A stretch of 64,000 bases of DNA, taken from the NCBI RefSeq assembly GCF_901709675.1, contig NC_051096.1, positions 5,669,001 through 5,733,000 of the forward strand. Reading direction: 5' to 3'. The notes below the pieces were generated by a model that did no database searches, was not told the origin of the DNA, and saw nothing but the letters and a program-made list of their open reading frames with translations. A program made the translations under genes and the position numbers. Shown in pieces: positions 13,256 through 28,085 of this stretch. This stretch comes from Syngnathus acus. Its lineage: Eukaryota; Chordata; Actinopteri; Syngnathiformes; Syngnathidae. Position 1 is the first letter of the stretch; every line of letters begins with the position of its first letter.

Positions 13256-15515
13256 GTAAGGCGGCACCTTTGATTTGCTGTCTGGGTAATTGGATTGGAT
13301 GCTTCCATGCAACAAACGCACGTGATCGTGCAGCTTGAGATGTGCGACTTGTTTATTTTATTTTTTTTGCCAAGTCACTGTCCAGTTTATTTTGCCTCGT
13401 CATCTCATTTTATACACGAGGACTTAAAAATGTGATCTGGATGATGCTAGCATTATTTTAGTGATGATGTCATCATTTGTCAACAACCATTTATGCGATG
13501 GATGAGGGAGTTTGCCTCGCAACAAGTGGCCGACGTGGTTGGAAGCCATTTTGGTTGTTTGCAGATACATCTGTTTACATCCAAAATTTTGTCTCGTTAA
13601 TGAGTGGTCAATTTTTTTTTGGGGGGGTAGCTGTGTTTTTTTTTTGTTGGTTTAGCCACATTTACGATCAGACTTTGCTTTCTTTGTTGAAGTGATGCCA
13701 CTCACGTCTGATCAAATCAACCAAACAAGATAAAGCATTTTCCACATTGTCTCCATGGAAATGGACACAGTATCTCCTGCTCTGGAATTCAAAAGGGGAA
13801 ACAAACAGTGTGATTCCAGTCACGGCCCCAGGAGATAATTGTAACTGGACTAAGCTGGATTTCGCTTGTGTTTCCCGAATATGCGAGACTAATAGAAAAG
13901 CAAACAGAAGCGAGCTGGTGCTGGTGGGGAGATTTTAAGCAGGCAAACATCTCTGTCGTGACTGCGTGGGCGTGAAAACGGAGGCGCGTGATGGTTCCTG
14001 CACCGTGCAAACGGACTGCTGGTATTAACTGACCAAAGCCATTAGCCAGCAGTCGGGTTTGCCTGCTTGCGTGACTCATTCCTCTCCCTTCTGCCGTCTT
14101 ATAAACACAACACTGGGGGAATTAATACGCCAACATGGTAATCTTCTCATCGAGAAGTGATAGTGGAGCATCACGCTTTAGTCACAAGACGGAACAGGAA
14201 GGGTTTTGTGAAAGTGGCATGTGACAAGCACAGAGGAGACATAAAAAGATGCACGCTTCTCTCAAAGTATTACAATAGGGAAATGGAAAATGTTATTTTG
14301 GCTGTAGACTAAAAAAACGGCGCCTTTCCAGATGGAAATTTGAAACTGTTCAACCCCAAATGTTTTCACAGTAAATTGGCTTCATTCTAATATTGACCTA
14401 GAACAGAAAGTTACTGTATTAGCAAACAATCAAAACAAATAACAGCTAGCACACAAGGCTTGGCTAAAACACCCAGTTGATTTGTTTGTTTTTTTCCAGC
14501 TCTGTTGCCTAACACTTATTGCGGGAGAGAGAGTTCCCATTCCTTTTCTTTGTTCAATTTACTGGCATGGTGTATTGTGTTGCGGCTGCCATGACGCTGC
14601 ATAGGCACGGCTAACACTGGCTGACACCCTGCTGCCGACGTTACAAGTCAGTGAGCGCGGTCTTGTCTCATCGTCATCATCAATGGACGACATTCCATGT
14701 GAAGAATTCAAAGGAATGAGGCGAGAAAGCCCAGAAGAGAATCGATTGTCACGATATCCCATCTGACGTAATTCTTTGTGTAAACAGAGCCGAGTGTTTG
14801 CGCTGGTAGATTGTCTTTCGGCACTACTGCAGCTGTAAGTGCGTTTCGGGGTTTTTTTTGTGTGTTTTTTTTAAAGGTCAGAATGTGCACTTCACTTCCG
14901 CTTTCCATGACACAAGTACTCATGCCGTTTATGAATGCATGGCTGTCACGTGCAAAACGGAAAGAAAGAAAACCACAAGGGATTCTCCATTGGCAGATGA
15001 ATGCTCACACCTCCAAAAAAACCAGAATGACTCACTGGCTAGTTTGTTAGGCAGATATGTCATACCTCAAGCTCAGAAGGGCGATTTGCATAACGGCACA
15101 CTTATGTAACTTACAAGGTTAGTGGACCACATCCACAACAGATGGACCCATCGTTGCCGGCCGGGGGGGCTTAGAAGAGCAATGGCGTCATGTCTCATTT
15201 CTCTGAATTTAAATCAATCCCGCTTGCCTGGTAAAGTCACCTTGACCTCGTGGTTGAGGAAAAGGGAGATGCATCAATAAAAATATTAACTGCGCGTTGC
15301 TTTTCTGCTATTTGGGTTGGATGCAATGGACCCTGCAGAATTTCCAGGGCTTCTCCACAGTCACAGCACATATTCAATATATATATATATTTTTTTGCTG
15401 TACTATGGCAGCCTCCAATTGGGAGAAACGAGGAGGAAGAAATCCTCACACTCCCACATCTTCCTCCTCCTCTGCAGTGAGATCGTCATTAGCCACCAAG
15501 GAAAGATGCAGTGGA
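13256..15515. other. Upstream region of the SGK gene
   Basis: About 2.3 kb with no recognisable coding sequence. It would be intron if the exon at 12980-13255 is used, and otherwise is distal promoter. There is an AP-1-like TGACTCA near 14071 and a TA-repeat near 15377-15390. Several overlapping short open frames here are not supported by homology. Confidence 0.5.
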
Positions 15516-15521
15516 ATCCCG

Positions 15522-15606
15522 TGACGTCACGCCCCGACCGGTTGTCACGGCGACGGTCGTGACGTCAGTGGGCGTCACCAGCTGTACCACGTGTTTTATA
15601 TAAATA
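15522..15606 (+). promoter_or_regulatory. Core promoter of the SGK gene: two CREs, E-box and TATA box
   Basis: Two perfect palindromic cAMP response elements (TGACGTCA) lie at 15522-15529 and 15560-15567, 38 bp apart. A CACGTG E-box is at 15588-15593 and a TATA box (TATATAAATA) at 15597-15606. The TATA box predicts a start site near 15630, giving a 5' UTR of about 140 bases before the ATG at 15768. The arrangement suggests an inducible cAMP/CREB-responsive promoter, in keeping with SGK1 as an immediate-early-type gene. Function is inferred from motifs. Confidence 0.7.
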
Positions 15607-15767
15607 CAGTTGGCCGTCCCGAGTCGGCATTTGCCAAGTTCGAGCGGAGCGCGTTCGCTTTAATCCTGCGTGGGTAATTGGAACAAAGCAAGTTGGTGCC
15701 ATTTGATTTTGAGAATATCACAGAGGAAATATTATTTGGGCTATTTTCTTTTTAACTACGTCTCAAC

Positions 15768-19138
<3,371 letters not shown>

Positions 19139-20458
19139 ACGCCGGTATCGTTCTGAAACGACAAGCTCTGGATTGAGATTTGTTTCTGACAGCGGGACCT
19201 CGCGTGTCTACAAGGAACGTACTGAGGGTCAAAGTCATTTTACATGACTCGTGTACTGAGATGGACTTACATAATCACTGGCCCAAAGCTTCTGCCTCTA
19301 GCATCGAAAGCAAACTAAGTGTGCCAAGTACTGTTCCGCTACAGGACCACACAGCTCCTGATGTGACGATGAGAAGTGCCTGATGTTTAAAAAGCAATCG
19401 GGACGGCTCCTGCAAGAGTCAACTCCGATTCCACTCGACTTTTGACAGGAGCACACAAGCCGTCCGAGGTGCTGCCTTCATTCCACGATTGCGTAAACTT
19501 TATGTTGGAACTGAAATCATCAAAGTCCATTATGCAATTTGATTTCATGTTAATGCACATGTAGAAACATGGGTCAAGAAAAATATCATATCTTTACGTT
19601 GGACCAAATTTAACAAGAATGAAATCTTCTATTCTATAGATGTACATTTTCAAATTCTATTTATATTTCCATAAACACACACACACTTTGTAAAATGTGT
19701 AAGTTAACATTTCCCAGTGTGTAATGTGTATCTAGATATTTATCCATAGATTTAACGAAAATTATATTTATTGAACGACAATATATATATATATCTGTTA
19801 CACCATATATTATTTGATCTGGAATACGTGATTCCACCAGCAATAACCGGTCTCAACAATACATATATCAATCATTGTTGGCATAAACGCTCCAAACTAT
19901 AGAAAAGATGTCTTTGTATATATATATACTGTGTGCATCACGTAGAGAGAAACTGTGAATGTTTTGTGCCTGTCCAAGGCGGCCTGACCCACGTATACTG
20001 TGTGTACAGAACATATCTTTTTTTCCATTACCTGTTGTTCCCTCCAGTAGAGATGTTGATTTATTTAAGTGCTTCATTAACGAGGAACAATAGGATGGAG
20101 CAGACTTTGGCATTAGCCACAAGCCTTCTGCTTAATAGGGTTCTTAAAGTGCAATAAAATCCCATTGGCTTTGATGGAGGATTTATCGACGGATCTTACA
20201 ACAGAATGGGAATAGTAATGTATGAAGTTGGGTTATGTTGTTGAAAATGGTTGATTTATTGCCCGTGCATATTAGATGCGTGTAAGAGGTGTATTTTAAA
20301 GCCTGCTGAAAAAAATACTGCACAGTTCCACATCATTTCTTCCATATTTGGAAGTTGTAATTTTGTATTTCAGTGTGTATTTATTTTTTCCTGCTATTGT
20401 TACCGTACGATGAAAGTAATTTACATGATCTACTTAAATATTGAAATGTCAAATTCCA

Positions 20459-20464
20459 AATAAA
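20459..20464 (+). terminator. Distal polyadenylation signal of the SGK gene
   Basis: AATAAA about 1.3 kb after the stop codon. A proximal AATAAA is at 20153-20158, so two 3' UTR lengths are possible. The 3' UTR is AT-rich, as in labile SGK1 messages. Confidence 0.55.
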
Positions 20465-20635
20465 ATCTCTTACCTGAACACCAATGTTGTCGTTGTCATA
20501 TTTATTCATCCATTTTCTTTAGCCTACAAGCACAAACATACGCATACTTAGTGGTACAATTTTCCAACGTTTATTTATATAAATGCAATATTTATTTCAT
20601 TGAACCTGTTAATGACAACATAAACATCATCGTCT

Positions 20636-21073
20636 TTACATACCGGTGAATGTAGTCATAAACAATCCAATGCTCTGCAACTGGATTGCAATTAACCTGT
20701 GATCAAATAAGAGAAAATTAAAATAAATATGTGCTTTGGTTTTATAAAGGTTGGGAAACAATGCAGGAGTGAGTAAACATTTCCTCACCTGTCGACAAGG
20801 CACCTGGGACGCCAAACGTGAAACGACAATGTGCGCATGCGCATCTTGCGCAGCAACGCCAACTTCCTGCAAAATAGTGCTCCGTTTCATAGACAAAGCT
20901 TTACACTTTGGATTCAATTGGAGATTCATAAATGTTAGCGTTGTGACTTCTCACCTTAAATGGTAAGACTGGTTTACTGATTGCAGTGCCACTATAATGC
21001 GTTGTTTTTTTACCCAATCGGCTTGAGGAATTTTGCTGCGGCAGCAGGACTGGGATGCTTTGCACGCTGCCAT
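20636..21073 (-). CDS. Candidate small three-exon gene of unknown function, convergent with the SGK gene
   Basis: On the minus strand three segments are bounded by good splice sites: 21073-20955 (donor TTTAAG/GTGAGA), 20866-20789 (acceptor ATTTTGCAG, donor CGACAG/GTGAGG) and 20696-20636 (acceptor GATCACAG). Introns are 88 and 92 bp. Starting at the ATG at 21073 (context GAAATGG) they join to a continuous frame of 85 codons and stop at 20636. An AATAAA-type signal follows near 20590. The product is basic, starts MAACKASQSCC, and resembles no family I know. A second frame across the same exons is also open, so it might instead be non-coding RNA. A palindromic NRF1-type motif TGCGCATGCGCA (20832-20843) lies inside the middle exon. 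Confidence 0.35.
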
Positions 21074-22168
21074 TTCGGTATCCGCTCCTATGGCGGCCGA
21101 ACCCGACTAATGTCTGGAGCAGAAAACTTTTATGCCCGTGCAAAACTCATTATCTCATTGCCAGTCTGACGATCGTATCGCTCATTAACTAATATGGGCA
21201 ATTAATGTAAAATGTAAATAAGAATGCTTTCGGTTTTGCTATTTGTGAAACTTTACTAAGCGCGTGAGTGAATCGCTAACATCGCACGTAGCTTCACGCG
21301 CTTTAAATATGAGCCATTCGAGCTGATCATAACGTTCGATCATTGGTAAACAAACTGATCATCGTGGCCATATGTTATTACCTACCCTTAAATCGACGTT
21401 CAAGCGGTAGCGTTTCAGGAATTAGTCTGGTGCCGTTTCACTTCTCATATCTCGGCTGGGTTATTTGCTGGTTCCTGCTAATGACGATTAAATGCTCCTT
21501 GATTTGCAAAATGCAAAAGCGATGATGGAGAGATGGGTGGTGCAGATGTGGTCCGAATATAACAACAGCGTAACTAAATTAGGTCATAACGCGATAAAAG
21601 CATTTTTTTTTTTTTTTTTGCAGTATTGCTTACGCAGAGGTTCAAAAAAACATGTGGAATAACACTAAATGTGACAGCAGATAATAAAACTTTTGTCGTT
21701 GTTTTGTTTCATTATGACTAATGTATGTATACGGTGTTTATTAGCTGGTAACAACACTTTGTCATATCACATAAAAATCTCTCCCATGACAAACACTGAC
21801 TGTTGAACATAATTACTGCAAATATTTGTCTAAAAAAATGCGTTTAATTATTGAATACAAAATCAAACCTAATCCCACGCTAAGCCCAAGCGTGGCGGGC
21901 AGTCACACCTGCCTCACCTGTAGGTCCCGTGCAGGATAGGTGACCCAGACGCCCCACTTCCTGGGCTCCCCGTCGGGGGTGGTGTATCCATGTGTGTTTA
22001 CGTATCAAGGGGAGGGGAGAGTTTTGTATTGGGGATAAACTACATAATCAATCCACATTTTCAATGGTCTCTTTGACCCTTTGTTGAAGCAGGGTCCGCA
22101 CAGAACTCCCGAGTCCAGAGACTAGGCTGTGACGGCGCGCTATCTTGTCGGGTCGCTCTGCCGCTAAA
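21074..22168. other. Region between the candidate small gene and eya3
   Basis: About 1.1 kb holding the probable eya3 promoter and 5' UTR. Contents are a poly-T tract at 21603-21620, a 10-bp perfect inverted repeat (AAGCGCGTGA 21258-21267 with its complement 21294-21303) and a GC-rich block at 21890-21990. No coding sequence is recognised. Confidence 0.55.
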
Positions 22169-25100
22169 ATGGACGACTCGCAGGAGCTGCCGGTAAGTGT
22201 CCCCGCATTAATGACTAATGATTTCAAATTGGGCCGTCCTGCACTGACTCTTTCCCATCCTTTTGCCACAAACTGTTCTTCTACATTTGTGAGCTTCTTG
22301 TTTCTGAAAGCATCTTGTGAGCTTTTTCGTGCTAGAATGAGATATTATGCTTTCTTTTGGGGCATCAGGCAAAGAAAGCCAAGCTTGAAGTAGACAATGG
22401 ATTGGAGAAAGAGCAAAGTAATAATAATTTGGGAGAAGATGGAAGCCCTGGCGCTGTGCTAGCTCCGTCAGAGCAGGGAAGCTCTTACTCTGCCCTGTCC
22501 ATCTCCCAACTCGGTACACGTGAGTAAAAAATATGGAGAAATATGGACACAAGAATAACTGCTGAGTAAGGATTTTTCTGATTGCAGGAGATCGGGCGAC
22601 CGAAGGAGATATCGGAGCGGCACCACAGTTGAACTCGTACGCACACTCTGGTATGAACGATATCACTTACGGATCGGAGTGCAAGTCAAACTGATGCTTG
22701 TGTTATGTTTACAGCCACAGACGCAACAGCCGGGTCAGAATACACCCAGCAGGTCTACGAAGGAAGCAAGTGAGTACACAGCATTAAATAAATGAAAAGT
22801 TCTTGTCAGTATTTTACAGTAATTGCATTTTTTTTTTTTTTTTTTTTTTTAGCTCTGTGGTGACATCATACCCCAGCCCGGTGGCCTTCCCTCCGCTGAC
22901 TCAGTCTGCCGTGTATTCAGCTTTTCCACAGACAGGCCAAACGTATGGCCTCCCGCCCTTCGGTTAGCCCATTTTGTCTTTCCTCTCTACCGATCTGCTC
23001 ACTAAAAACACGCCATCACCTCGCTTTAGTCGCCGCACTCTGCTTCTGCACTGTGGAATCGATTTGCTTTTGGGTTTCCCCCCCCCCGCTCCAAAAAAAA
23101 CACCAAAGCCACAGCTTGACGGGAGGAATTTTTTTTTTGTCTTTCAAAAAACTCCTCGCCGTCTCCAATAACCCTCTTGCTGCTTCTTTCCTTCTTTGCT
23201 TTTCCTATCTGTTCGTCTTTAGGTGCTATGTGGCCAGGCATAAAAACAGAGACAGGTCTGCCAGAGGCGCCCTCTGGTGGCCAGCCTGGGTTTCTCAGCT
23301 TCAGCACCACATATACCTCAAGCCAGCCAAGTCAGCTGCACTACTCATACCCCAGCCAAGGCAAGCTGCAGCATCACTTGCTCAGGACAATGCTGTCACA
23401 CTCTTGAGGAGAGCATTCTCCTGTGGTCGGATGGCCATGTGACTTCCTCTTTCCTGTCGCCTTGATTGACACACATGTACGTTCCTCTCAAGGCTCAAGT
23501 TTCACAACATCCAGTGTGTACTCCAACATCCCATCAGCTACAGCTGCAACCACAGCAGCCACCACGGTAGCACTCCAAGTAGGTCATGGATTTTGTTTTT
23601 TTTTAATGTCAGCATTTTAGATCCATTTTTTTTGTTGGGACTTCCTCAGGAATTTAGCGGCTACAACTCTCTGGGACAGAGCCAGTTCTCGCAGTATTAC
23701 AGCCTGCCTTCCAGTTACGTGCCCGCGGGCCTGCCCAACAGCAACGACCACGGAGCCGCCGTGGGAGGGGCCGTGTACTCGGCCGTGAAGTCCAAAGAAG
23801 CCGCCTCGGCCGCATTACCTCCCAGAGGTACGTTTTGCTACCTCACCTCTCATCTCGACTTCGACTTTACACCACTGTCTTTCTCTAAGATGCGTCCCCG
23901 CCGGAGAATCTCCCAGCGGGGGCGGCCCTGCCCACCAGCGTGTCACATCCTGCTGGAGCCGGAGACCAAGATGAGGTGGGACGCAGGAACTCGATGGGAA
24001 AAGCTAAAGGGAAGGCCAAAAAGTGTGACAGCTCTCCACCTACTGAAAATGACCTGGAGGTAATCATGCTAGTCAAAGTCGCCGTTTTAAAATGACCGTC
24101 ATGTCAATAATTGCCTGTTTTTTTTTTTTTAGCGTATCTTTCTGTGGGATTTGGATGAGACTATTATTATATTCCACTCACTGCTCACAGGCTCCTTTGC
24201 GCAAAAGTTTGGCAAGGTATGGCGACGTAAAAAAAATTAATAAAAATAGCCAAGATGTCTTCTGTATTTTGATTTTTTTTTTTTGCCCTACAACATTAGG
24301 ACGCAGCGAGCATGCTGAATTTGGGCTTGCAGATGGAGGAGTTTATCTTTGAGTTGGCCGACAACCATCTGTTCTTCAACGACTTAGAGGTAACGTCACA
24401 ATTTCGAGTCACCGAACCATGCGACTAACCCAATACAGAATACAATTCATAACAATGAGTTCTGCTTTCAGGACTGTGACCAAGTCCATGTTGAGGATGT
24501 CGCCTCAGACGACAACGGGCAAGACTTAAGGTGCTTTTTGTCAAACCGTGCCAAAATATTTTCGATTATTAGGATGGATTTTTGACTCGTCCCCCGTTTC
24601 TTAGTAATTACAATTTCCTGGCGGACGGATTTAACGGCCCCAGCGGCGGAGGAGCGGCAGGAGCCGCTACAGGCGTCCAGGGAGGTGTGGAGTGGATGCG
24701 CAAACTAGCCTTTCGCTACCGCCGCCTAAAAGAGATTTACAACAGCTACAAGGGAAATGTAGGAGGTGAGCTGGCACAAGATACCCCCCCCCCTCCATAT
24801 TTACTCAGGAAATTCCAGTTTTAATTCCATTCATAATATTTTTTAAAATGCTTACATTTGATTGCAATTCTGTTTGTGGTCAGCAGAGAGCGCACGAGTA
24901 CCTTTTTTTTTTTACCGTTGCAAATAAAGTCAGACTTTGGACATCAAACATGTTTCAGTTCAGATAAATAGAAAGTGTTTGTTTTCCCACTGTTTGCTTA
25001 CGGCAAAATTTCAATTTAGAAACTACACAGAGATGATGATTAAAACAATAATATGACTTTAAATAATGCTGCTCTCCTGCAGGCCTGCTAAGTCCAGTGA

Positions 25101-25739
25101 AAAGGGAGCTGCTTTTACGGCTTCAGTCTGATATTGAAAACGTGACCGACTCCTGGCTCAGCACAGCGCTCAAGTCGCTACTGCTCATTCAGGCCAGGTC
25201 TGCTTTAATTGATCTCCCTCAACAACAACAAAAAATGTTGTAAATAATAGTTTGTTCCACCAACAGGGGGAAGTGTGTTAATGTCTTGGTCACCACAACT
25301 CAGCTGGTACCAGCACTGGCTAAAGTGCTGCTCTACGGCCTGGGAGATGTTTTCCCCATAGAGAACATCTACAGCGCCACAAAAATAGGTACAGGCCCCC
25401 ATTGTTAATGAGCGTAGTACTGTCAAAAAATAAAAAAAGAATCGATCAATTTTGAGTTTTGCTTGCAGGTAAAGAAAGTTGCTTCGAGAGGATCGTCTCT
25501 CGCTTCGGGAAGAAAGTGACTTATGTTGTCATAGGTGACGGGCGCGATGAAGAGTTTGCAGCAAAACAGGTACATGTACTTTTTTCCAGTGAGAAGTGGA
25601 AATCAGTAAAAGTCAGTGCCGCCCTAGCTCAACTTCATATTTTTGTCGTCCTATATAGCACAACATGCCTTTTTGGCGGATCTCCGCTCACGGCGACCTG
25701 GTCTCCCTGCACCAAGCGCTGGAACTGGACTTCTTGTAA
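22169..25739 (+). CDS. eya3: Eyes absent homolog 3, protein tyrosine phosphatase and transcriptional coactivator
   Basis: Seventeen coding exons, 595 aa: 22169-22192, 22369-22519, 22588-22650, 22715-22769, 22853-22962, 23223-23360, 23493-23578, 23650-23827, 23890-24059, 24133-24216, 24300-24389, 24472-24530, 24605-24765, 25083-25197, 25267-25388, 25469-25569, 25659-25739. EYA proteins pair a Tyr/Ser/Pro/Thr-rich transactivation N-terminus with a C-terminal HAD-type Eya domain that binds SIX factors and dephosphorylates tyrosine, including H2A.X Y142. The catalytic motif WDLDETI opens the Eya domain at about residue 330. The end [10 protein letters not shown] is complete. EYA3 rather than EYA1/2/4 is indicated by the AKKAKLE N-terminus, [29 protein letters not shown] and [20 protein letters not shown]. 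Intron 23361-23492 starts with GC instead of GT. Confidence 0.95.
23266..23283 (-). promoter_or_regulatory. CTCF-like motif inside an eya3 coding exon
   Basis: The reverse complement TGGCCACCAGAGGGCGCC is a very close CTCF consensus. It lies within the coding exon 23223-23360, in the codons for LPEAPSGGQ. Confidence 0.5.
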
Positions 25740-28085
25740 ACGGCATTCAAGGAGAAAACTACAGCAGCCAGTTATTGTTTGTGGACGGACACAGATCAAG
25801 AATCTTCTACGCCTCCCAACGCTGCGTATTTACAGACAGCTGTGGACTCGCTGACAGATGGTCAATATGGATTGAGGCGGACTGTTAGGAACGGACTCTG
25901 CGTCCATTCGGCTGCTTTCGATGTCCTAGTGGCCAGCACTCCCTATTCTTTGGCAGCTAATCTCGCCACTGTTAAAAAAAACAATTGTATTCATTCGGAC
26001 GTCTCCCTCCTTGATTTCAAATTACTGAATAGCCTTCGCTTCATGTGTGCGGTGTTTGCATTCAAAATGTTTCATCCATCGTTTATTTCTGGGCTCATTT
26101 GCACTCGTTTTGTTTGCACTCAGTTTGACAACAAGTACGGTGAACCCCTGCTAGAAAAAAAAAAAATGGAATTGCCCCCGAATGGATTACAATTGCTTTA
26201 AATTGCCACAAAAGCACTATTTGCCTTAATGAAACTCAACTCACGAAACCTTAGTTACTTGACACAAAGATGGCGGAAAAGCACTCTTTTTTTTTTTTTT
26301 TTTTTAACCCCTCAAATACTTTAACATAATCCGGGAATACCGAAGCGCGACTATACAGGGGTTCACTGTTATTGATCATCTGTTTGCTGATTAGTTTTTG
26401 TCTCCTACTGCAACATTTGAAATGTAAGAAGGAAGCCTCACACAATTCTATACAATCAATTCATAGTAGTAACAAAAGTTTCGAGCCTGTGGAAATGGTG
26501 CATCTTGGGTGTTCAGATGAGCTGAAATTTCATTCACTTTTTGAGAGGGGGGAGAAAAGAATTATTTTCCCACATTAACAATATTGATAAAATATTCTGC
26601 ATAGCACAAGCTCAAGTGTCCTTCAAGAGTGTTCACATACGGAACTTGGTATTAAATTCAAGCATTGGTTGACATTTGTTTAAAGAAGTAGATAAGAATG
26701 TGACCCATGTAAATAATTATCTAAGTCACATTTTGGGACTCCACTCGGATGATTACTGATTTGATCCCCCCCCCACACACACACACAATTATTGTCAGCA
26801 GTGCTTCATTCATGCAATTAAATGTCAAACCAAATATTTACCAAAAAATGAAAACATTAAAGCATCTTGGGAAAGTTTGCTTTATGTTTGAAAACATGCT
26901 TTATATTGGAGAATACAATGCATCGTCATTCAATCGGTACAAAGCAGATCAAAGGTGGATGTGCAATACATTTTTCCATTGCACGTTAGTTTGACACTAA
27001 AAAAGGGGGGGGGGTCAACTTTGTCCGCACGACATGATGACTGAACAATTCTGAGCCTGAAGGTTTCGTCTTTACTCACTCGCAGCTTTTGGATCGTTAA
27101 GAATGTGGATTTTGAGTGTTTTCTTCATTTTGTTTTGCATATTTATATTGTGCCTTTAACCATCTGTATGCATAATCTCAAAGGGAAATGTGTACGTTTT
27201 TGTTTAGTCCTCGTAACGATGTATGGTTATCCTAAATGTTAAATTGCTCTTTTTTTGGAAGAATTTGTCCTTTTGTTTTAAATGTACTCGAGAAAAAAAA
27301 AAATCTCGACTCCTGTGTGTGTGCTCTGTATTACTGTTGAATAGATTTATTTGCATTTATTGGTTGTTGTGACATCATCTTGGCTTGGAGACAATCAAGA
27401 AGTAATACATAGTATTACCGGCTCGAAACGACAATGCGGTAAACAAATTGAACAAAACATTTGTCTTGTTTTTGTTCACTTTATGTACAATTGACAAAAT
27501 GGCTCTACTATTTCTGATACATGACACAATTCTGTGATAATTCTGCATGTCTGTTTGAAAGTAAACAATGTTGAAGGTTCAATGTTATTCAAAGCTTTTT
27601 TTTTCTTTTTTCTAAATCATCTCATTCAAGGGGGTCTTTTAGACCACCGTAGCTATCTAGGACCTCAACAGATATCTGTAAAGATTTTCTGTTTATCTGA
27701 TAAAGTCAATACATTGTAAATACCCTGAGTATTGTCTTGGAATATTTTCACGGCTTGTATTTGTTCGCGATACATAAATAAATACATTTGAATTACATTA
27801 GTAATTAAATTAAAAATATAAATAGTCATTTTAATAAACTAGTGGATGTTTTAGGCAAGAATAAAATTAATATTGTTCATACGGCGACACTATTTGTGAT
27901 TATAATGATCGTCATAACCAAGGTAGTTAAGTTCTGTAAACATTTTGCTTTTTGTGATCGTCTGCAAACAATTGAGTACAGGTCCTTTTAAAAAAAAAAA
28001 AAAAAAAAGTGCTGACTATGCAGGTGGTAATAGATCCTCCTTGTTGGAAATGGAGAACTAGTTTCTTGTGATGTTCATGCACATG
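25740..28085. other. Convergent 3' region of eya3 and the first xkr8 copy
   Basis: No additional gene is recognised. The left part is probably the eya3 3' UTR and the right part includes the xkr8 3' UTR. Several AATAAA-type signals occur on both strands between 27340 and 27850, so the exact ends are unresolved. Homopolymer T and A runs are at 26288-26306 and 27990-28008. Confidence 0.55.

Noticed and set aside
12991-13308. Several overlapping open frames on both strands near 13.0-13.3 kb
   Set aside because: They overlap each other in conflicting frames; only the short segment after the ATG at 13228 with a phase-matched donor was kept as a candidate.
22945-23442. 165-codon plus-strand open frame
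   Set aside because: It runs across an eya3 intron and exon in the wrong frame; eya3 exons explain the region.
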